A stretch of 64,000 nt of DNA from Allobosea sp. LC85 (lineage in GTDB: Bacteria; Pseudomonadota; Alphaproteobacteria; Rhizobiales; Beijerinckiaceae), in NCBI RefSeq assembly GCF_000735605.1, contig NZ_JPKG01000058.1, forward strand, positions 97,139-161,138, in the 5' to 3' direction. Of this stretch, positions 61,943-64,000 are shown piece by piece; position 1 is the stretch's first letter; every line of letters begins with the position of its first letter. The notes under the pieces were generated by a model. It searched no databases, had not been told where the DNA came from, and saw only the letters and a list, made by a program, of their open reading frames with translations. The translations under genes and the position numbers were made by a program.

Positions 61943-62974
61943 CGCCGATAGCGGATCGCGCTTGCGATCAGCGTCGGGGCCGTTCGCGACCCTGCCCGGG
62001 TCAGCAGGCCGGGCGAGGCCGAAGCGCGCGGGAGCGCCAGCATGCCTTTGGATGGCCGAAGGCGGCATGCCGTAGCGCTTCTTGAACAGATGGGTGAAAT
62101 GCGACGAGCTGCTGAACCCCCAGGAAAAGGCGATATCGGTCAGGGTCATCCCCGGCCTTGGACCAAACTCGAGCTCCTCCAGGCATTTCTCGAGACGCTT
62201 TTGCCAGATGTAGCTGGTGATCGTCGTCCCTTCATCGGCAAAGGACATGTGGAGATAGCGCTTTGTGCAATCCAATGCCGCCGAAAGTTGCTCGATGCCC
62301 AGATCCGGATCGCTCAAATTCTCGCGAATGAAGGCCTTGATCCGGGATGAAAGAGCCGCGCGTCCCGAGCCCCTGAAGGGCGTCTCTGAAAAGAAGGGCA
62401 TCAGCACGAGGTCGAGCAAGGTGTCGGCCACCTGCAATTCACAGCCCGCCGCCAGTGCCGGAGCCTCCCTGAAGGCGGACAGGACAAAATCATGGGCCAG
62501 GCGGCCCGCGCCTTCACGAGCCGAAACCTGTTGGGCCAGAAGCGGGTCGAGCGGGACGCCACGTTGCTCCACCAGTTGCCTGGGAATGATGACGACGTGA
62601 TGCTTCGTCAACGCCGAGCTCGTGATCACATGGGGCCTGGAGACGTCGTAGATGAGACAGTCTCCGGGAGCGATGACGAGATGTCGGCCATCCTGTCCGA
62701 ACAGCGAGGTCCCGCAGGTCTGAAACAGCACCTTTACGGGACGGCCCGGTTCGGGACATGACGCCGGGTGTGCAATCCGATGTTGACTGACCTCGATCTG
62801 ACAGAGGCGCAGCTGCCGGATCGTCGCATAATCGATATGCCCGTCGATCGTGCCGGCACCGAATGGATCGACGCGAAGCCGGCCGCATAGCGTGCCCAGC
62901 GCCTGAGCCCAATACTCGGACCGCAGCGAAGCCGATGTCGTGGCGGTGCTCAGGGATACGATCGAGTGGGTCAT
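61937..62974 (-). CDS. AraC-family transcriptional regulator
   Basis: About 345 residues: an N-terminal AraC-binding-like sensor domain (VKVLFQTCGTSLFGQDGRHL; APGDCLIYDVSRPH) and a C-terminal double HTH (DLGIEQLSAALDCTKRYLHM; LTDIAFSWGFSSSSHFTHLFKKRYG). Starts at 62974 and 62998 are both possible. The TAG stop is contributed by a dispersed repeat. It lies next to formaldehyde detoxification genes; a role in one-carbon control is only a guess from position. Confidence 0.85.
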   Translation of the reverse strand: MTHSIVSLSTATTSASLRSEYWAQALGTLCGRLRVDPFGAGTIDGHIDYATIRQLRLCQIEVSQHRIAHPASCPEPGRPVKVLFQTCGTSLFGQDGRHLVIAPGDCLIYDVSRPHVITSSALTKHHVVIIPRQLVEQRGVPLDPLLAQQVSAREGAGRLAHDFVLSAFREAPALAAGCELQVADTLLDLVLMPFFSETPFRGSGRAALSSRIKAFIRENLSDPDLGIEQLSAALDCTKRYLHMSFADEGTTITSYIWQKRLEKCLEELEFGPRPGMTLTDIAFSWGFSSSSHFTHLFKKRYGMPPSAIQRHAGAPARFGLARPADPGRVANGPDADRKRDPLSAA

Positions 62975-63237
62975 TGTCGCGCATTCCGCTTCGACCATGC
63001 AACTCTACATCGCTGCCCCCTTGCAAGGAACGACTTTCGGCGGGGCCCGCAGGGGCCGCGTCTTCGCGGGCAGACAAGGGACCCTTCCCTTCAGGGCAAG
63101 CGCCAAGGCGAGAAAAATTCCACATTGCACGCCGGACAGGCGCCATCAGGCGCATGTAGACGAGCACCGGATTTCCAGGCGCGGGATCGAAGTCGTTCCA
63201 GGCGCGTGCTCATACCGGCGACAGGGAGGACGAGATC

Positions 63238-63816
63238 ATGACGCAGACCGTTGCCATCCATCCCTCGATCGATCGCGGCCTCCCGCCGGCTTCAGCCGAT
63301 TTCAAGGGCGGAACGCTTGTCTGCAAATGCACGGACCGCCCCGTAAAGGTCCGCGTCGACTCGCAATCGGCCCATAATCACGCCTGCGGCTGCACGAAAT
63401 GCTGGAAGCCCAAGGGCGCGTTGTTTGCGATGGTCGCGGTGGCGCCGCGCAGCAAGGTGACGGTCCTCGATAACGGCGACAAGCTGCAGATCGTCGATCC
63501 GTCCGCCACCATCCAGCGGCACGCCTGCACGGGATGCGGCGTCCATATGTATGGGCGGATCGAGAAGGCGAGCCACCCGTTCTATGGCCTTGATTTCGTT
63601 CACACCGAATTGTCGCCGGAAACCGGCTGGTCGCCCCCGGAATTTGCCGCCTTCGTCTCCTCGATCATCGAGTCGGGGGCCGATCCGGCCAATCAGGGCG
63701 CAGTTCGTGCACGGCTTCGCGAGCTTCGCCTCGAACCCTATGATTGCCTCTCTCCCCCCCTGATGGATTTCATCTCCACCCATATCGCGAAGGCGTCCGG
63801 GGTTCTGAAATCCTGA
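63238..63816 (+). CDS. gfa: glutathione-dependent formaldehyde-activating enzyme Gfa
   Basis: A 192-residue zinc protein: LVCKCTDRPVKVRV, HNHACGCTKCWKPKGALFAM and HACTGCGVHMYGRI contain the conserved zinc-binding cysteines, and the C terminus LEPYDCLSPPLMDFISTHIA is typical. It speeds condensation of formaldehyde with glutathione. GGGAGG precedes ATG 63238. It is followed 27 bases later by the class III alcohol dehydrogenase, the next enzyme of the pathway. Confidence 0.94.
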   Translation: MTQTVAIHPSIDRGLPPASADFKGGTLVCKCTDRPVKVRVDSQSAHNHACGCTKCWKPKGALFAMVAVAPRSKVTVLDNGDKLQIVDPSATIQRHACTGCGVHMYGRIEKASHPFYGLDFVHTELSPETGWSPPEFAAFVSSIIESGADPANQGAVRARLRELRLEPYDCLSPPLMDFISTHIAKASGVLKS

Positions 63817-63843
63817 TCGGGATCGCCTTGGAGGGCCCGGGTC

Positions 63844-64000
63844 ATGAAGACACGCGCAGCCGTCGCCTGGGAGGCCCAGAAGCCGCTGACGATCGAAACG
63901 GTCGAGATCGGCGGGCCGAAGGCGGGTGAGGTCCTTGTCGAGGTGATGGCGACCGGCATCTGCCACACTGATGCCTATACGCTGTCGGGCCTGGACTCGG
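63844..64000 (+). CDS. S-(hydroxymethyl)glutathione dehydrogenase, 5' part
   Basis: The first 52 codons are present before the window ends: KTRAAVAWEAQKPLTIETVE, GEVLVEVMATGICHTDAYTL, LSGLDS. GICHTDAYTLSG with the catalytic-zinc cysteine and DAYT are diagnostic of class III alcohol dehydrogenase. It oxidises the Gfa product to S-formylglutathione. GGAGG lies 10 bases before the ATG. Confidence 0.92.
   Translation, partial: MKTRAAVAWEAQKPLTIETVEIGGPKAGEVLVEVMATGICHTDAYTLSGLDS

Overview
The window is high-GC DNA from an alphaproteobacterium, most likely of the order Hyphomicrobiales (Rhizobiales) and possibly Bosea or a relative. This rests on the GroES/GroEL sequences, the XoxF methanol dehydrogenase with its quinoprotein accessory genes, many small Rhizobiales-type proteins (DUF6894, DUF1236, DUF4167-like), EcfG-type (GGAAC-N16-CGTT) stress promoters and a rhizobial-style two-hairpin intergenic repeat. 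The genus is an inference. I see no rRNA, tRNA, CRISPR array or intact insertion sequence.

Layout. 0-6 kb: a catabolic block (aldehyde dehydrogenase running off the left edge, mandelate-racemase-type enolase, divergent MocR regulator, GMC oxidoreductase). 6-27 kb: an accessory-looking zone of small hypothetical proteins, lipoproteins, a phasin, a LuxR regulator, a Rieske-FAD oxidoreductase, a small alarmone hydrolase, a sulfatase and esterases. It is rich in gene remnants (LuxR HTH fragment, methyltransferase fragment, DUF6894 pseudogene, duplicated membrane-protein fragment) and repeats, and holds six EcfG-like promoters. One of these sits directly before a short terminator-ended segment that could be a small RNA. 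26.6-37.3 kb: organic-acid and amine catabolism with transport (tartrate-dehydrogenase-type enzyme, Bug-type binding protein, GntR regulator; FAD oxidase, RidA, XRE-cupin regulator; dipeptide-type ABC binding protein and two permeases but no ATPase; a GST). 37.4-44 kb: four small conserved proteins, then a ManA-like / GT4 glycosyltransferase / GH130 phosphorylase operon. 44.2-46.5 kb: CIRCE-groES-groEL.

46.7-61.4 kb is a quinoprotein module. On the plus strand lie a periplasmic binding protein, a beta-propeller protein, an ABC ATPase and permease and a partner protein. On the minus strand lie xoxF, xoxG, a xoxJ-like protein and a CxxCW protein. A further plus-strand run holds an MBL hydrolase, a SoxYZ-like carrier, a pentapeptide-repeat protein and a DUF1194 protein, followed by pqqA, pqqD and pqqE. 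pqqB and pqqC are not present. The right edge holds an AraC regulator, Gfa and the start of a class III alcohol dehydrogenase. Together this describes lanthanide-dependent methanol oxidation by XoxF to formaldehyde, PQQ precursor processing, and glutathione-dependent formaldehyde removal.

The least explained features are the EcfG-linked small-RNA candidate and stress genes, the 44-bp palindrome in front of a ribbon-helix-helix regulator, the GT4-GH130-ManA operon, and the repeat family that supplies stop codons to neighbouring genes.
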